The translations under genes and the position numbers were made by a program. From contig JAZBRS010000020.1 of assembly GCA_037176725.1 (NCBI GenBank), positions 55,890,001 to 55,954,000 of the forward strand: a stretch of 64,000 nt of DNA. The letters are read 5' to 3'. The notes beneath the pieces were generated by a model, which worked only from the letters and a program-made list of their open reading frames with translations, was not told the origin of the DNA and searched no databases. The DNA is from Posidonia oceanica (taxonomy: Eukaryota > Streptophyta > Magnoliopsida > Alismatales > Posidoniaceae). Shown here in pieces: positions 1 through 11,415 of the stretch. How positions within the stretch are numbered: the first letter of the stretch is position 1; every line of letters starts with the position of its first letter.

Positions 1-1010
1 TTCCGGCTAAAGTTTTAAGTAAATATTACATATTTGGTTTAAGTTTTTTCATTTTTACATTCCAGTCCTTTTTCTATTTATCTTGCTTGGTTTTAATTAA
101 ATACTATGCTAAATTGCATGATCTGTTTATGGTTTTCAATATTTGCAAGTAGATCCATTCACTGTGCTGTGCTGTTGTAATATTTTGCATTTTAGCCCCT
201 CTGTTTTCGATTTTTGCATATAGGTCCTGCACTAAATCATTTCATTTAAATGCATATACTTTACCATATAAGATTGCAGTCTGAGTCCCTGTAATTTACT
301 GTTTTAGCATGTAGCCCCATTGCACTGTAGCAACTTAGGATTTATTTTTTATTTTTGCATACTGCATTGCATTTTCAACTTTCTGCTTTTGCATATTTGC
401 ATTTAGGTCCATTTTAAATGGACAGTAACTGTTGCATGCATTTTTAGCTTACTGCATTGCATTTTTAACCCCATATTTTCCAAAAATTGCACTGTGGTCC
501 TGTCATTTAATTTTCAGAGCATGTTTTCCATACTAAATTGCATTTTCAGCCCTTGCATGATTTCAAAATCACATATAGGTCCTTGCATCTTTTAAAAAAT
601 CATGTGAAAAGACCATTTTGCCCCTAGGTTGCATTTTAGCTCCTATGCCTACCAAATTTCATACAGACCTTCTACTAGTATCCCCAGACTCTCCAGGACC
701 TTGTTTTCTAGAAAATTTGCATTTTAGGCCCCAGTTTTTCCAAAATTGCTTTCTGATCCCTTTTTGCTTTCAAAACCCCTTTCAAAGCATACCCTCTTCT
801 CAAAACACCTTTCTAAGCCTAGTTTTCCTGTCAAATGGACCTCTGTCTTCCCCTGTTTTCAAAATCCTTTCCCATGGAGCCCTGTTTTCTGGAAAATTTG
901 CACTTTTAGCCCCTTTTCTTTTCCAAAATGCTTTCTGAACTCCTAGTTTTTCCCAGTTTCTTCTTTTTGCTTTTCTTGCTTTTGCATGCATCCTGCACTC
1001 ATCTAGTCTT
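1..1010 (+). repeat. Quasi-periodic TGCAT...GGTCC/AGCCCC region of the LTR
   Basis: About 1 kb of T-rich DNA in which TTGCAT(A/T) followed within a few bases by TAGGTCC, TAGTCC or TAGCCCC recurs at loosely regular intervals of a few tens of bases. The same block occurs at 9540-11180, 48120-49130 and 56880-57620, and inverted at 22140-23300, 33180-34160 and 58300-59280. No reading frame in it is credible. It looks like an old degenerate tandem array that forms the transcribed leader part of the LTR. Confidence 0.6.
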
Positions 1011-1264
1011 GCATTCTAGCATCTTCTTGCACACACTAAGCACCTTTAGCTCCCTTTCACTTGGGAGGACCTTTTCGCACATCCCTAGGATCTCCTGAGC
1101 ACCTAGATCTATTCTTCTCCCCTGTTCTGGCCCTTCTGCCTTGAAGCTGCGATATCTTCCAATCCGGCCGTTGGATCTTCTCAAGTAAGCTGCCCAGGCG
1201 ACTGCAGCGAAGCACTCTTCAGCATGGACTGGACAGATTTCAGATCAGGCTCCCGGATCTCCAG

Positions 1265-1270
1265 GTACGT
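1265..1270 (+). promoter_or_regulatory. Candidate 5' splice site in E1 LTR (CAG|GTACGT)
   Basis: GTACGT follows TCTCCAG. The same position in the other LTRs keeps a good donor: GTAAGT at 11410 in E2, GTATGT in D, GTAAGT on the minus strand in both B LTRs. A matching acceptor lies just before gag at 4341. Splicing is inferred, not shown. Confidence 0.45.
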
Positions 1271-1716
1271 CCTCCTGAACCCCTGCATTGCATTCATTTC
1301 CATGCCTCTTGCACAGCTTTCCTTGTTTTTGCTTTCTGTCTCTTTGAGCATGTAGAATAGGACTTCCCCTTTCTGCTTGTCTATTCAAATCCTCGTTTCG
1401 CGTTTCCCCGTGTGTTTTGTGTTGCGTTCTCCCTGGATTCGCCACTTTATGTGACTTTCTTCCCCCTTTTCCACGATCCGATCGCATCGCGAGCTTTGGG
1501 CAGCATGCGAGACACACCGTGGAACGGTTTAGCGGGAAACAGTCGCAAAGAGGTGGAAATCCCTCCGTTTGCACACTCTCCCCTCAGTAGGTCTTCACAC
1601 CTACTCTGAGTGGTCCTAAACGACGTCTGTTCTTACACACACGTTGTTTTGACTCCCCTTTTGGCCTCTTCTAATCTCTTTCTGCATTCTTGCATTTGCG
1701 TGGCTTTCCCGAGGTT

Positions 1717-2370
1717 TTTGCTTCGCTGTTTTGGCACCGTTTCGCGTGCCTGCTCTAATTTGGCACCGTTTTGTGTGCCCTTCTGTTTTCTTACCTTGTT
1801 TTGCGCACTGCCTTGCTTTCTCGCTTGTTTTGCGTGTCTTTCCGTTTTCTCGTCCCGTTTTGCGTGCCTTCCTGCTCTCTTGTCTCGTTTTGCGTGCTGC
1901 CTTGCTTTCTCGCTTGTTTTGCGTGCCGGTTTTATTTTTTCGCTCCGTTTTGCGTGTCTTTCCGTTTTCTTGTCCCGTTTTGCGTGCCTTCCTGCTCTCT
2001 TGTCTCGTTTTGCGTGTTGCCTTGCTTTCTCGCTTGTTTTGCGTGCCGGTTTTATTCTTTCGCTCCGTTTTGCGTGTCTTTCCGTTTTCTCGTCCCGTTT
2101 TGCGTGCCTTCCTGCTCTCTTGTCTCGTTTTGCGTGTTGCCTTGCTTTCTCGCTTGTTTTGCGTGCCGGTTTTATTCTTTCGCTCCGTTTTGCGTGTCTT
2201 TCCGTTTTCTCGTCCCGTTTTGCGTGCCTTCCTGCTCTCTTGTCTCGTTTTGCGTGCTGCGTTGTTTTCCGCTCGTTTTACGTGCCGATTTTGCTCTTTT
2301 GCATCGTTTTGCGTGCGTTGCTCGTTTCTCGCCTCGTTTTGCGTGTTTTACGCCGTTTTCCCTTGCGTGC
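1717..2370 (+). repeat. LTR minisatellite, 30-bp units in a 120-bp higher-order repeat
   Basis: Units of about 30 bp, each containing GTTTTGCGTG, are organised into a 120-bp higher-order repeat that is nearly exact at 1861-1980, 1981-2100, 2101-2220 and part of the next. Because 30 and 120 are multiples of three, all three forward frames stay open and give Cys/Phe/Leu-rich proteins of 218-258 residues; these are artefacts. Confidence 0.85.
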
Positions 2371-2609
2371 CGATCGCATTGCATGACTTTCTCGCTGTTT
2401 TGTTTTCTCGCTTGCATTTGCATATAGGGCTGTGATGCTTACTGTCTGGAGTTCTCACGAGTTAGGTTCCGCCTAATTCGGAACACGGACAGCGTAGCTG
2501 AGCATTTAGAAAGCACGTTTACTTCTTTGCTTTGTTTCTTCCCACTTAGAGCACACCTTGAGCATTCATTCAGGCATTGATAGGCACATAGGCATTCAAT
2601 CCTGCATTC

Positions 2610-2740
2610 CCCTGCGTATGCGAGCGTAAGCCTAGAAAGACCGATTTTTGGGCGTGTCGGGGGTGCCTAATACCTTCCCCGCACGTAACAGGAGTCCTTA
2701 CCCTGTCTTTTGGCCCGCAATGACCATACTGCCTTTATCC
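2610..2740 (+). other. Conserved U5 block of E1
   Basis: TATGCGAGCGTAAGCC, AAAGACCGAT, a GGTGCCTAA(C/T)ACC stem-loop and CACGTAACAGGAGTCC occur here in the same order as in every other LTR of the window (12470, 50355; inverted near 21000, 29050 and 31450). This is the best conserved noncoding block between families that otherwise differ widely. Confidence 0.7.
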
Positions 2741-3024
2741 TAGGCTAGAGTCATCTCATTTGCATTTGTTTGTATTTGTTTTCCTCTGCATTGCTTTGCT
2801 TTGCATTTCTTGCTTGGTTTTGCGCGTTAATTCACGCATTACCCCGATTTTCCTCGTCTTCCGCTAATAGACGTGGTGGCGACTCTGATTTGTCTTATCT
2901 TTCCCTTTTCTCCTCGATTTCAAGCGTTTTCGAGTTGAGCCTCTTCCTCGGATCTCAATCGCCGCTAATAGCGAGCCTGATTCCGATCGGGATCGCTACA
3001 ACAGTTAAAGGCAATCATTGCCGA

Positions 3025-3370
3025 AATTCCTGCAAATGCGAGCGATTAGCCAAGAAAGACCGATTCCTCGAGCATGTCGGGGGTGCCTAACACCTTCCCT
3101 GCACGTAATAGGAGTCCTTACCCTTTCTTTGGACCCACAATGACCATTTTGCCCTCGTCCTTGGCACGTGTCATACATTGTGCATAGCATGTCATTCATC
3201 TACATGTTTTCTATGCTTTTCCCTGATTTTCCTCGTCTTCCCAATAATAAACTAGGTAGCGACTCCCTTTTCTTTATCTTTTTGTTTTCCCTCTTCACGT
3301 CGCTATCTGTGAAGTACCTCCTCCCGTCCGAACCCCCTCTGGTCCGGATCCGCGGGATCGGGCGCTCACA
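3025..3370 (+). repeat. Second, diverged copy of the U5 end in E1
   Basis: After a first LTR-like end (GATCGCTACA near 3000) the U5 block begins again with TGCAAATGCGAGCGATTAGCC, AAAGACCGATT, GGTGCCTAACACC and CACGTAATAGGAGTCC. It ends in CTCACA directly before the PBS. The copy differs clearly from the first one, which suggests recombination or template switching between two related families rather than a recent duplication. Confidence 0.6.
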
Positions 3371-3373
3371 GGC

Positions 3374-3391
3374 TGGCGACTCGGCTGGGGA
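3374..3391 (+). other. Primer-binding site of E1 (tRNA-Arg type)
   Basis: TGGCGACTCGGCTGGGGA, three bases after the LTR end, is complementary to the 3' end of a plant tRNA-Arg (acceptor strand ending CGGAGTCGCCA) with one mismatch. tRNA-Arg priming is typical of Ogre elements. Confidence 0.75.
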
Positions 3392-3960
3392 TTCAGACTC
3401 CAGCTTTCGTTTTGGCTTTTCGCTTGCATGGTTTTTCACTTGCGCTTGCCTTATGCCTGCTACTTTGCTTTATTGCCTACCTTATGCATGTTTATTTGCT
3501 CCCTTACTTACATTGTTCTTGTTTGCTTTGTTTATGCTTTATACATGCCTTTTGAGTGGTAAATGCTTTGTTCTACACAATTGCTATGCCACTACACATA
3601 CACATGCACATGCCATGCATACATGCTTTTTGATATGATAAGTGTTTTCTCTTCACTATCATGTCCACATACACACACACATGCCATGCACATGCCTTTT
3701 GCCTTGCTGTGTGATTGCTTGCATGCCATGACTTCCTGTTTCTTTCCCCTTCATGCTTTTGCCATGTTAGGATATTAGAAACTTGTGTGCTCCCATTTGG
3801 CTTAATTTAAAAGCAACAATAAAGCCAACTTTTAAACTTTAAGCAAAGCTAGAGCTAAACTTGCAATTTTCCCCCCTTGGTTAATAAAACGCAAGTAAAA
3901 AACTCTAATGCATATCGCATGTTTGAATCATTCTAGAAAGCATGCATTCTTCTCCTCTGA
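3392..3960 (+). other. E1 untranslated region after the PBS
   Basis: T-rich DNA with CATGC/ACACAC-rich stretches near 3590-3700, similar to 12915-13560 in E2 and 50760-51480 in D. No gene is seen. Within the proposed 5' intron it would be removed by splicing. Confidence 0.6.
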
Positions 3961-3962
3961 GT

Positions 3963-4215
3963 CTACCTACTTAGTCCGAGAAGGACAGTCCCGGTCTCTT
4001 GTTTCATTGCGTTGGCATGGCACAAGCTAGTCGGTCTGTCCCCTCTTATCTGGGGTCGTGTCGGTATTAGTAGAGGGTACAACCTTTGCTTTGGCAAGGG
4101 CCAAGGCTCCAAACGCACCACCCATTCACTGCCTGAGCTTTGGTCAGGATTTAGAACGGTGACCTTATTTTCTGACTTGGAGTCAATAAATCCCATTACC
4201 CATGAGTGAGTCCGA
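3963..4215 (+). other. Conserved leader block of E1 with stem-loop
   Basis: This block is shared with E2 (13570-13830) and D (51490-51720), although the flanks differ more. It contains GGACAGTCCCGG, TCGGTCTGTCCC, GTCGTGTCGGT and CTGAGCTTTGG. A 7-bp stem with a TTTG loop lies at 4083-4100 (CCTTTGC / GCAAGGG), and CCCC...GGGG pairs around 4040-4052. The stem is kept with base-pair changes in D and E2, so it may be an RNA signal such as packaging, dimerisation or translation control. The function is inferred. Confidence 0.5.
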
Positions 4216-4328
4216 GTAGGCCACCTACTCAGGACATGCATGGTGAAAGAGCGCATTTTAGGGCGTTCATTTGCATGTGTGCCATTCATGCCACAACTAA
4301 ACAACCTTGTAGCAACCTAATTGTTTTG

Positions 4329-4341
4329 CTTGTTTTCGCAG
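4329..4341 (+). promoter_or_regulatory. Candidate 3' splice site before E1 gag
   Basis: A pyrimidine-rich stretch ends in TTTTCGCAG|GT 113 bp before the gag ATG. E2 has TTTTACAG at 13966 and 14941, and D has TTGTGTCAG at 51882, at the same place relative to gag. It pairs logically with the LTR donor at 1265. Confidence 0.4.
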
Positions 4342-4454
4342 GTCTCGAGCCACGCCCAATTGCACATCTTCTGGTCGCACCTGCTCCCTATCCTTGCATA
4401 CAGTTTCTGACTGTCCTGCTCCCTATCTTGCCTATCCGGATCTTTTCCATCACC

Positions 4455-5779
4455 ATGGGGGATCCATCCTCTGGCTCGTCGCCTCCTGCGGATTTCAAGG
4501 TTGATGATCAGTCCTCCCCTTTTCTCCTGACCGGCATCCGCCCATTTCTCTAGGCACCTCCCCCAAGAGCGCTCCTTGGTCTAGCTACCCTTGCCTTCTC
4601 TCTACCTGTGGCACCTCATGCTGAGGCGCAGGATCCGTCCCCGCTTTCACCCAGTGCTGGTGGATTGAGCTGTCTAGTGCCTCCTTTCTATGTGGGCCAG
4701 CTTCATTGTCCTTCAACTATGTCTTCCGAGCCCATTGCTGCTATCCTTCTGCCTGGCCAGTCTGCTCCCCTGCCTCGGGGATCGTCTGTGGTACCCCATG
4801 TCGAGATATCACCTCCCTCGCCCGTTGTGGCATCGCGTCCACTACTGGCTGTACTTTCGTCCCCTTCGCGTCTGGCCTTAGGTCCTCATGCTGAGGCATT
4901 TACCTTTTTCCCCCCGGGTTCCCCTGTCAGACCACCTTTGTTAGCCCTACTTGACCCGCCATTGCCCGCCTTGGAGTCATTTGTGTTCCCTGCAACCCTT
5001 GACTCCGCCACCTCGACAGCCCTAGCCCAACAGGTCCGGTCCATCTCCCGGCTGGCTCAAGAAATGTAGGCCCTAGCTCAAGCCATGTATAGCCAGTTAT
5101 CCGCTCTTGCACCCTTTACCCCTACGCCATCAGCACCTTTCCCGATCGTGCCCCCTAGCCGCCTTGCACCACCTGCACTCCCTACTCCTCAGGAGTCGCA
5201 GCCAGAAGGGAAGCGTGCCCAACGTCGGCTTTCTAACTTCACTCTCTTGGGCGAGTCTCTTGGTTCCTTTTCCCCAAGGTTGTTCATCTCTTGATGCTGC
5301 CCGAGATTCGTCCACCACCAGATCCACTCCTAGCGTGGTATCGAGCTCATTTGTTCTGCAATTTCCACTGAGCCCCAGGGCACTCGACTAGTCACCGCCA
5401 CACCTTGCGGGATGCCGTCCAGCGCCTCGTTAACCAAGGGATTCTTCACGTCGGCATGCAGGAGGCAGACTCGACACCTCCGCCAACACCAGCGTACTTT
5501 GGTCTACCCGGCCATCCCTTGCTTAGGTTTGCGAGCTTCGAGGATGTTGGGTCCTCGGGAGCCAGTCGTAGCACTCCCTACTTTAACTCTCCCCCGATGG
5601 ATCCCTCTGGCCTCATCGGATTCACTCCAGCCCCCTTTGCCATCCCATATCCTGAGCCTCCTGTTTTCTTAGGTCAGTCAGAATGGCCATGCCAGGGTAG
5701 GAGAGCACGCGACCAGAGACGCCAGGGCAGCACCAGTGGCGTAGGAGCGGGCCCAGCACCTCCCTCCCGAGGTTGCTGA
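4455..5779 (+). pseudogene. E1 gag pseudogene (Tat/Ogre type), core deleted
   Basis: The ATG at 4455 opens a Pro/Ser-rich N-terminal region like those of the E2 and D gag proteins. The frame is broken by TAG 4551-4553, TAG 5067-5069 and TGA 5292-5294. The pre-finger and finger part then continues in another frame (about 5295-5779), with the motif FCNFH, a TGA at 5369-5371, then APGHST. The third finger position is lost relative to the C-X2-H-X4-H-X4-C of D. The roughly 300-residue gag core seen in D and E2 is missing between about 5100 and 5200. The N-terminal TAG codons and the finger TGA are compatible with C-to-T change of CAG or CGA. The protein would have been the structural capsid/nucleocapsid of the retrotransposon particle; it is not functional here. 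Directly after it is a strong splice-donor-like CAG|GTAAGT. Confidence 0.75.
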
Positions 5780-5782
5780 CAG

Positions 5783-5788
5783 GTAAGT
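5783..5788 (+). promoter_or_regulatory. Candidate splice donor after E1 gag (CAG|GTAAGT)
   Basis: CTGACAG|GTAAGT is identical in E2 (17549-17554) and lies in a conserved context, CTCCCGAGGTT(G/A)CTGACAG. Ogre elements are known to carry an intron between the gag-pro and RT parts. Whether this donor is used cannot be told here. Confidence 0.4.
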
Positions 5789-5935
5789 CTCTCTTACCCT
5801 CTCTTTTATTTCTTGTTTTGTCTTTTCGTTTTTGTCGTTTTGTTTTTGCGTTTTCTCATCTATCAGAAAACCCATAAAAAATACAAAACACTTGAAAAAC
5901 TTAAAAAACCTGCATTTCCCTTTTGCTCCTCCGAG

Positions 5936-6180
5936 CTGACAGCCCTAATTGCTCAATGATAAGTCCATTAACTTATCATCCGAGCTGGTATCCCCAACTA
6001 TCTGACGATGGGTCCGTCAACTCATCACCAGGCTGGTAGCTCTAACTGCTCGGTGATAAGTCCGTCAACTTATCATTTGAGCTGATAGCCTTAACTATCC
6101 GGCGATGGGTCCGTCAACTCATCACCGGGCTGGCAGCCCTAACTACCCAGCGGTGGGTTCGTCAACCTATCATCTTGCAC
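5936..6180 (+). repeat. Hairpin array of E1 (five ~47-bp units)
   Basis: The unit reads roughly GCTGGCAGCCCTAACTGCTC, then a hairpin with a TCCGTCAA-type loop. The stems differ between units but stay paired: GATAAG/CTTATC, GATGGG/CTCATC. The unit is homologous to the arrays at 17716, 19320 and, inverted, 40395-40525 and 63750-63865. Noncoding. Confidence 0.85.
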
Positions 6181-7174
6181 ATATCTACCACTTCATGCAC
6201 ATATCCCATCTTGCATGTACACCTTGCACATATCTGCCACTTCTTGCATGCACAGATCATTTCCTACATCCTGGAAAATCAAAAACCAAAAAAATAAAAA
6301 CATGCAAAAATTACAAAAACATGCTTTCCTTTCTGTCGACCTTCCCTCTTTATGTTTTCTAAATGAAAAACCATAAAAATCACAAAAACCCACAAAGCCC
6401 AAAAACATGTGTAAAATCTACAAAACACATAAACATTTGTATAATCAAAAACCCAACTTTGGGACAATAAGCAACGCCGAGAGGGTGTCTACCATTGACA
6501 ATCTCAGGCAGAACTCACCCAAGCAGCGCCATCTCTTTGCATGTGACCACATAGTGAGACTGTGAGCAGAACAGAACATATCGCTGAGTTCAAAACTCCC
6601 AAAAGCAAGATCCACCTTATCAAGAGAGTCCACCAGACATGGAGTGGACCAAAGCAAAGCAGAACATAGCCAGAGGCTGCCTGAACACATTGCAGAGGTT
6701 GAAGGTGTACGCTGACTAGCCAAACTCTTAACTCCTCATCCAGGACCGTTACCCCGAGAGGGCGAAGACATGCATATCCAAAAGAATAGAGATTATGTGA
6801 GCAAAAAAAAATGATAACATGATATACATGTTGGGCATTAAAGAAAAATGAAGACAGAAGTTGAAGAAAGAAGGCACCCATGAGAGGAGTGACTCAGACA
6901 ATCATCGAAGCCCCCTCCACTTTCAACTACAAACACTACATTGTCAACTGCACGGAGAACCATTATCTAGAGGACCTGACCCCACCCTCCGAGCGCAGCA
7001 GCACGCTCCAATCCCTCGTGTAGACAACAACTACTTCCCTAGTAGGATAGATGCAACTCCAGTCACTCATGAGGGGAAAAAGAAATATCTACCCGAGAGC
7101 GTCGAAAGCGGTAATCGGTCGCGAGGATTTAAGACAGAGGCTACTAAGCTACATCCAATGCTCCTACTACCAAC
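6181..7174 (+). other. E1 distal internal block, no recognised gene
   Basis: A-rich DNA followed by a block (about 6450-7170) conserved at 18150-18880 in E2. Short frames occur on both strands, but none survives in both copies and no family is recognised. It may be degenerate coding sequence or intron. The block is cut at 7174 by the LTR of E2; CCAAC (7170-7174) is the likely left target-site duplicate. Confidence 0.5.
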
Positions 7175-7769
7175 TGTTGACACCCCATTTTGACAGGCTG
7201 AATTGGTGGAATCTCTCTCTAGTGGCTTCTAAACCAAACACTTAAACCAAATCCAAAATCACACCCATTTTCTAAACCAAAACTACACAAAAACCCTAGG
7301 AAAACCAACCTTTCTTCAACCAAGAAAACTACACAAAAACCCTAGGAAAATCAACCTTTCTTCAACCTAGAAAACCATCCAAAAACCCTAGAAAATCTAG
7401 GTAAAACAATCTTGAAACCCATTCCAAACCCTAAGCCAAGACCCATCTCAAAATCCTAAACCAAAACTCTCTCAAAACCCTAAACCCTAAACCTTCCAAA
7501 AACCCTAGAAAATCCCATTTAAAATCATAGAAAACCCTAGATTAAACCTTAGGTCAAACCCTAGAACCCTAGTTCACACACCTGCACAAAACCCCTCCAA
7601 ATGCAGGTCTTTATCCTTACTATCTCTCTTGATTTTCCTTTTCTCTCTCCTGATTATTCTTTTTCTCTCTCCTGATTATCCTTTTCTCTTTCCTCACTAT
7701 TCTCCCCCTCTCTTCTTCTCCCTCCTTCTCTAAACTCATCATCAGCCCCATTTAACACTTCTTAAAACA

Positions 7770-8460
7770 ATTAAAGAGAAAAATCCAACCAGAAAAATAA
7801 ATCAAACACCTAAAAATAATTCAAAAAAAAATCTAATTAAAAACAAATCAAAACAACCCAAAAATAGTTAAAACTAACTAAAAACAAACTAAAAGACTTA
7901 AAAATGATTTAAAACAATTAAAAAACAAATTTCAAGACTTAAAACAATTAAAAAACAAATTTCAAAACTTAAAGACAATTAAAACAAATCAAAACCCATT
8001 AAAACCAATCAAAGAAGCAAACATAAGAAAAACCATTCAAAACCCTTAAAAAGAAAAACAACATAAAAATCCAATCAAAGACCTTAAAACAATCAAAGAA
8101 AATTAAAACAATTAACAAACCTAAAATCAAAAGAAAAAACTTAAATAATCAAAACAATTAAAAAACTTTGAGAAGATAATTAAAAGGAAAACCTAAACAA
8201 TTAACAATTAAAAAAGAAGACAAACTTAAAATCAAATTAACAAACTCAAAAACAATCAACAATTAAAATCAAATTAAAAAATTAAGAACAATTAACAAAC
8301 TTAAAATTGAAAAACTTAAAATAAAAAAACAAACTTAAATCAAGAAGAAAATCTAAACGATTAAAACAATCAAGAAAAAACTTAAAAAACCATTAACAAA
8401 CTTGAAAGAATAATTAAAAGGAAGACTTTAAAAAAATAATTACTTAAAACTCTAAAACAA
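7770..8460 (+). repeat. AATTAAAA-type low-complexity tract in E2 U3
   Basis: About 700 bp built from AATTAAAA, CTTAAAA and AACAAACTTA words, with almost no G or long open frame. The inverted equivalents are 25020-25620 (A), 35870-36620 and 60960-61730 (B), and the direct equivalent in D is 45480-46210. It is part of U3 in every LTR of the group. Confidence 0.7.
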
Positions 8461-11409
8461 ATCCAAAAACCAAAACCCAATTCCCTTTTTTATTTTCTTT
8501 CCCTTCCTTATTCTTCTTTTTCTCCTTCTTTCCCTCCTTATTCCCATTTCTTTTTATTTCTTTTCCCTTCTCCATCCAAGGCCCAACCTACCTCTCATTC
8601 CTCCTATTCTTCTTCTTCTTTTTTTACTGTGCTCCAAGCCCAACCCATTTTCTTCCTTCCCTTCTTCTTCTTCTCTTCCTCATCTCCCACAACCAAACAA
8701 CAGACTCTTCTCCCCCGTGATCCTCCATTTTTTCAAACCAAGCTGACACCAAAGATCCTCACCATCACCACCATGCTCCTGCCAAGCCCACAACCCACGA
8801 CCTCCATCAGCCACCATACTCCTGCCATGCCCTAGACCACTGCCATACACACAGACCTTCACAGACCAAAAACCCAACCAGCAAACCAAGAGGAAAAAGA
8901 AGGTGGAGAAGAAACACCAGAGAACGACCACATGCTCACACTCTCAAACCCTCAGAACCTACTCCCCTTGTGCAACCCAATCCACAGACCAGAAGCCAAA
9001 AGAGAGAGCAACAGAGAGAGAGAGAAAACAAAAACCCAACAAAACCAACCCACAGACCAGACCTCCGGCCACCTCCTCTCCCACTCATAGTCCACTTCCA
9101 CACCACCCTCAGCTCACCGCGAAGCCAACACGAGGCCGCCTACACGAGCCTTCTCCGGTGAGAGCAACATAGAGAGGAGAGAGAGAGAGGATTATCTCTT
9201 TACATGCAGCTCCAGCCACCCCGGCGTGCGAAACAGGTAATGAATCCCTCCACCCGATCCGCCTCGCTCCCCTCTTCACTCCCATGTCTTTTTTTTCGAA
9301 TTCCGTGTCCTGGAGCATAGCCAGCACGACGCCAGAGTCGCCGTCTTCTTCGGCGCCGGTCGCCGGTGCAACGAACACGCGACTGCTACCGCTCTGCTCG
9401 CCGCTCTGCAGCGCCGCCCCAGCCCCCGCCGCACCTTCGTCGAGTCACGCCGAGCCTCGCCGCCCCCTGGTGCGCCGGACAGCGTGTCTTCCCTGACAAC
9501 AGCATCTGTTACTATAGCATCTGCATTAAATAATGGCATTAGTTTGGTTTGTGTTTATTTTTTCCTATCTTAGCAACTTTACCATTGCATTGCATTCCTT
9601 TACTTTAGTTTTGCTTATTTGCTTTTAGGTCCAGCAGTAGTTTAAGTTTGATTTAAATCTGAATTAAAACTATATTACATTGTGTTTATTATCTGTTGTT
9701 TCTTTTTATTACACTTTAGTCCTTCTGTAGTTCAAATAGTTTTAACTTCATTTATTTTCAGTTCAGTAGCATGTTTTATTTACTTTCAAGTCCTGTAGTA
9801 GATTAATTTCATTTAAATGTTAGTTTTTATCTTATTACATTGCATTTTACTTCTGCAACTTATTATATTTGCGTTTGGGTCCTCTATTGATTTATCATTT
9901 CATTTAAATGCACATTTTACCATATTGCATTGCATGTAGATCCTTTGTTTATTTTAAATTGCATCTAGATCCTGTTTCAATTGTTGAAAATCATTTAAAT
10001 GCACTTTTTATCATATCACATTGCATTTTAGTCCCTATATTTTCTTTATTTGCATATTAGTCCTCCACAATTCATGCATTTTATTTAATCATCTTTTAAA
10101 ACCATATTGCATTAATAAAAAGTCTAGATGTTTGTTCTATTTGCATTTTGATCCTCTTGTGATTCTCTGTGTCTTATGTTTGTTGCTTTTAGGCCCATGA
10201 CTTTGTTTTATTTGCATCTGGATCCCTCTGTGTTGTGCTGTGCATGTTTTTTTTCTTTTTTTAGTTTGCAGTAAGGTCCATGGCTTTGTTTTTATTGCAT
10301 AGAGGTCCCCCCTTTTGTATTCCTGTGTCTGTGTGAATTATTTTTGGTTTTGCAGATCAGTCCCTTGGTTTCTTTTATTTGCAGATTGATCCTTCCTTTT
10401 TCTTTTCAAGAGGTTTAAGCTTCTTTTTGGCCTTGCACTTTAGTCCTGGATTTTGTTTTAATCACACTTAGGTTCTCTACACATCCACTATGGCATGTAT
10501 GCTTTCTTTTTGGACTTGCTATTTGGTCTAGAGTTTTCTGTTATTTGCATCCAGGTCCTTCTGAGCTTCAAAATGCCCCCCAGGTTTTCTGTTTTGTCTT
10601 ACAGTTAAGCCCTTAGCTTTTTAAAAGCTTGCATATAGGCCCTTCCAATGCTTTGTGGCTTCCATGTGGTTTTCTTCTAAGCTTTGCTTTCAAACCTAGA
10701 GGCCTATTTAGGTTGCACCCAGGTTTTTGAACATTGCTGTGGCTGTGCATGCCTGTTTTTTTGGATTTGCTGTTTAGTCCTGTTTTTCCTGAAAATTGCG
10801 CATGGGTCCCTAGGACCATCTTTTGTGGTTTTTTAAATGTTTCTTGGCTTTGTTTTTCCTACCCAAGCTTTTTCAAGTTGCATGAGGATCCCCTGCAGGT
10901 TTTCTTTTTGGAATTTGCGCTTGTTTGCTGGCTTTCCGTTTTAGCCCACAAGTTTTCAAAAATTGCATTTAGGTCATTTTCTTGCATTTTTGCATGCATT
11001 CACCCTAATTAACATTGCATTTAGCCCATGCACCCCTGCATTAGCATCCTTGCATACATTTGCACTGTTTTGCACATAAGTCCCTGCACTTCTCCCTATT
11101 TGCACTTAGGCCCCCCATGTTTGCATTTTTACATGCATTGCACCCATACATCTCTGCACTTAGCATCTTAGCACACTTTTAAGCACCCTTAGCTCCCATG
11201 CATGTGGGAGGCCCTGTCCTGCACACCCCTAGGAACTACTTGCACTTAGTTCTCTTCCTTTCCTTGGTTCTTAGGTCTTCTGATCTTGAGGCCTGTGTAT
11301 CTTCCGATCGGACCGCTGGATCTTCGCGACCAAGCTACCCGGATCATCCTAGTGGAGTGGACTTTCATGCTGACCAAGCTTACCTTAGATCAGGCCTCAG
11401 ATCTCCAAG

Positions 11410-11415
11410 GTAAGT
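11410..11415 (+). promoter_or_regulatory. Candidate splice donor in E2 LTR (AAG|GTAAGT)
   Basis: GTAAGT after GATCTCCAAG, at the same place as the donors of E1, D and B. The expected acceptor is TTTTACAG at 13966 or its duplicate at 14941. Confidence 0.45.

Larger units (their letters stand above)
1..3370 (+). mobile_element. Element E1, right part of 5' LTR (Ogre/Tat Ty3-gypsy)
   Basis: This is LTR sequence without coding capacity, cut at its left by the window edge. It aligns block by block with the D LTR (48130-50740) and the E2 LTR (9540-12893): a quasi-periodic TGCAT/GGTCC region, a CTCCC...GGGAG hairpin near 1050, a candidate splice donor, a minisatellite with GTTTTGCGTG units, a conserved U5 block, and an end CACA followed by a tRNA-Arg PBS. 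The U5 end is present twice (about 2610-3000 and 3025-3370), which is not seen in the other LTRs. The family assignment follows from LTR length, PBS and the gag remnants downstream. Confidence 0.8.

Noticed and set aside
1610..2435. Three overlapping plus-strand frames of 218-258 residues
   Set aside because: Same cause: a 120-bp higher-order minisatellite within the E1 LTR, open in all three frames.
6504..6881. 125-residue minus-strand frame in E1 and the 97-residue counterpart at 18189-18482
   Set aside because: The homologous block in E1 and E2 does not keep the frame over its length, and no domain is recognised.
7440..7570. Telomere-like CCCTAAACCCTAAACC
   Set aside because: Only two or so adjacent units within a generally CCCTA-rich U3; similar degenerate words occur at the same place in the other LTRs.
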